Of a stretch of DNA of 14,848 nucleotides, positions 13,456 to 14,848 are shown in pieces; within the stretch, counting starts at the first letter, position 1; every line of letters begins with the position of its first letter. The DNA is from JBIIUJ01 sp044340025. GTDB lineage: Bacteria > Pseudomonadota > Alphaproteobacteria > Caulobacterales > Aquidulcibacteraceae. The translations under genes were made by a program, and so were the position numbers. The DNA lies in NCBI GenBank assembly GCA_044340025.1, contig JBIIUJ010000060.1, positions 1 through 14,848 of the forward strand, read 5' to 3'. The notes under the pieces are model-generated. The model was not told the DNA's origin, searched no databases, and saw only the letters and a list, made by a program, of their open reading frames with translations.

Positions 13456-14745
13456 TCAGGCGGTTTCGGCCAAAAGCGTGCGCGCGGTGCGGGCGTGGAG
13501 CCGCGCCTGCACAATCTCGCCGGCGCCGCCAGCCACGCCCTCCACCTCGGTGAAGGTCTCCAACCGGCCGCGCCCTTCCCGCTCGATCAGCACCGGCTTC
13601 ACCGTTCCGACCAGCCCGTCGAGATGGCGGCCAAGCGCAGTTTCCCCGTGGGCGCGCAGGCGGGCCGCACGCTCCCGGATCAGGCTTGGGGCAAGCTGGG
13701 GCATCTTCGCCGCCGGCGTCCCCTCGCGCGCGGAGAAGGCGAAGACATGCAGGAAGGCGAGGTCCATCTCGTCCACAAGGTCCAGGGTCTGGCGAAAGCA
13801 GTCTTGGGTCTCGGTGGGAAAGCCAGCGATGAGATCCGCGCCGAAGGCGATCTCCGGCCGCACCGCGCGTAGCCGGGCGGCGAGCGCCAGCGCATCGGCG
13901 CGCAGATGCCGGCGCTTCATCCGCTTCAGGATGATGTCCGCGCCATGCTGGAGCGAGAGGTGCAGGTGCGGCATCAGCCGCTCTTCCTCCGCGAACAGGC
14001 CAAACAGCGTCTCGTCGATCTCGCAGGCATCCACTGAGGAGAGGCGCAGCCGCTTGAGCTCCGGGACGAGCTTGAGGATTCGCGCACACAGATTGCCCAG
14101 CGTGGGCTGGCCCGGCAGATCCTGACCCCAGGAGGTGAGATCCACCCCGGTCAGCACCACTTCGGGCACGCCAAGACCGGCGAGCCTTCGCACCTGCTCG
14201 ACCACCTCGCCGGCGGGCACGGAGCGCGAATTGCCCCGGCCATAGGGGATGATGCAGAAAGTGCAGCGATGGTCGCAGCCATTCTGCACCTGCACATACG
14301 CGCGCGCGCGGTCGGCGAGCCCGTCGATCAGATGGCCGGCAGTCTCGCGCACGGCCATGATGTCGTTGACCTGCACCCGGTCGTTGCGGCGGGCGAGATC
14401 GCGAAAGCTTTCGGATTTCATCTTCTCGGCGTTGCCGAGGACGTGGTTCACTTCGGGCATCGCGGCGAACTTCGCCGGATCGATCTGGGCGGCGCAGCCG
14501 GTGACCACGATCTGCGCGCCCGGGTTCTCGCGCCGCGCGCGCCGGATGGTCTGGCCGGCCTGACGCACGGCCTCGTTGGTGACCGCGCAGGTGTTGACGA
14601 TCACCACCTTGCCTTCATTGCCGCCCGCCGCCAACGCGCGCATCGCCTCGCTCTCGTAAGCGTTCAGCCGGCAGCCAAGCGTGATCACCTCCACCTCCGC
14701 GGGGGCGGCGTTTTCAAGCGCTGAGGCGGCGACAGGCGCGGTCAT
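13456..14745 (-). CDS. mtaB: tRNA ms2t6A37 methylthiotransferase MtaB (radical SAM)
   Basis: MtaB converts t6A37 to ms2t6A37 in ANN-reading tRNAs. From ATG 14745 the product is 429 residues. The UPF0004 domain supplies three Cys for one Fe-S cluster (LGCRLN C25, NTCAVT C53, TGCAAQ C84). The radical SAM motif is NGCDHRCTFC (C157, C161, C164), and a TRAM-like C-terminus ends the protein. It is MtaB rather than MiaB because the N-terminus lacks the MiaB-type CQMN and the layout matches MtaB/YqeV. Alternative starts are ATG 14775 and TTG 14781. A -35/-10-like pair (14781-14776 and 14756-14751) would end 5 nt before ATG 14745, which favours a leaderless start there. Converges with the 34-residue gene. 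Confidence 0.93.
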   Translation of the reverse strand: MTAPVAASALENAAPAEVEVITLGCRLNAYESEAMRALAAGGNEGKVVIVNTCAVTNEAVRQAGQTIRRARRENPGAQIVVTGCAAQIDPAKFAAMPEVNHVLGNAEKMKSESFRDLARRNDRVQVNDIMAVRETAGHLIDGLADRARAYVQVQNGCDHRCTFCIIPYGRGNSRSVPAGEVVEQVRRLAGLGVPEVVLTGVDLTSWGQDLPGQPTLGNLCARILKLVPELKRLRLSSVDACEIDETLFGLFAEEERLMPHLHLSLQHGADIILKRMKRRHLRADALALAARLRAVRPEIAFGADLIAGFPTETQDCFRQTLDLVDEMDLAFLHVFAFSAREGTPAAKMPQLAPSLIRERAARLRAHGETALGRHLDGLVGTVKPVLIEREGRGRLETFTEVEGVAGGAGEIVQARLHARTARTLLAETA

Positions 14746-14750
14746 GCGCG

Positions 14751-14781
14751 CTGTAAGGGGCAAAAAACGGCGCATGGTCAA
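14751..14781 (-). promoter_or_regulatory. mtaB: Candidate mtaB promoter giving a leaderless transcript
   Basis: On the minus strand TTGACC (14781-14776) and TTACAG (14756-14751) are separated by 19 nt, one or two more than ideal; CTTACA gives 18. The ATG at 14745 begins 5 nt after the -10, the usual place for a transcription start. No SD exists for any candidate start. Confidence 0.35.
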
Positions 14782-14798
14782 GGCAGGGGACGCACTCC

Positions 14799-14835
14799 GT
14801 CATCCCGGACGGGCCAAAGGCCCGATCCGGGACCT
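14799..14835. repeat. REP-like intergenic palindrome
   Basis: TCCCGGA (14803-14809) and TCCGGGA (14826-14832) flank an inner hairpin CGGGCC-AAA-GGCCCG (14810-14824). The unit, beginning GTCATCCCGGAC and ending GATCCGGGACC, resembles the short palindromes scattered between genes in many alphaproteobacterial genomes. It could fold as a terminator-like RNA, but no U-tract follows on either strand. Confidence 0.65.
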
Positions 14836-14848
14836 CACCCGGCCTCAT

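Noticed and set aside
1..14848. tRNA, rRNA, CRISPR array, insertion sequence or prophage
   Set aside because: No cloverleaf, spaced direct-repeat series, transposase or integrase frame was seen by eye.

Overview
This is GC-rich DNA, about two-thirds G+C by eye, packed with short-gap, mostly housekeeping genes. The protein types and gene order point to an alphaproteobacterium, most likely near Caulobacterales/Maricaulales/Hyphomonadaceae. The reasons are the hisS-hisZ-hisG operon with a short-form HisG, a HisRS whose motif 2 looks like the divergent alphaproteobacterial type, an alphaproteobacterial-style intergenic palindrome at the right edge, and many starts without a clear Shine-Dalgarno. 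The placement is inferred from the sequence only.

Layout: (1) 1-2526: a small heat-shock gene runs off the left edge on the minus strand. Its roughly 130-nt leader looks like a sigma32-type promoter followed by a four-hairpin ROSE-like RNA thermometer. Divergent from it are two tandem paralogous SAM-methyltransferase-fold proteins, one with a Tat-like and one with a Sec-like signal peptide, ending at a clear terminator. (2) 2527-2850: a gene-free convergent spacer of lower GC with a second strong terminator reading leftward and several palindromes. (3) 2851-6178: hisS-hisZ-hisG on the minus strand, joined by two ATGA overlaps. (4) 6357-8113: an isocitrate lyase/PEP-mutase family gene (plus) converges on a PuuE-like polysaccharide deacetylase (minus), and both stops share one CTAG. 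(5) 8126-9780: purM-purN on the minus strand, joined by a GTGA overlap and followed after 12 bp by the deacetylase gene. (6) 9860-13137: a DegP/HtrA-type periplasmic protease (plus), serB (minus) and miaA (plus). (7) 13138-14848: a 208-bp regulatory-looking gap, a 34-codon single-span membrane protein gene, mtaB (minus), and a REP-like palindrome.

Functional links: HisZ and HisG form the first enzyme of histidine synthesis and HisS uses the product. PurM and PurN act in de novo purine synthesis. MiaA and MtaB both modify base 37 of tRNAs. Small heat-shock protein and DegP are proteostasis proteins in the cytoplasm and periplasm. I see no CRISPR array, rRNA, tRNA, prophage or insertion sequence. 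The least ordinary signals are the candidate ROSE thermometer, the exported methyltransferase pair, the deacetylase in the purine operon, the tiny membrane protein, and the way the rare CTAG tetranucleotide is confined almost entirely to gene boundaries.
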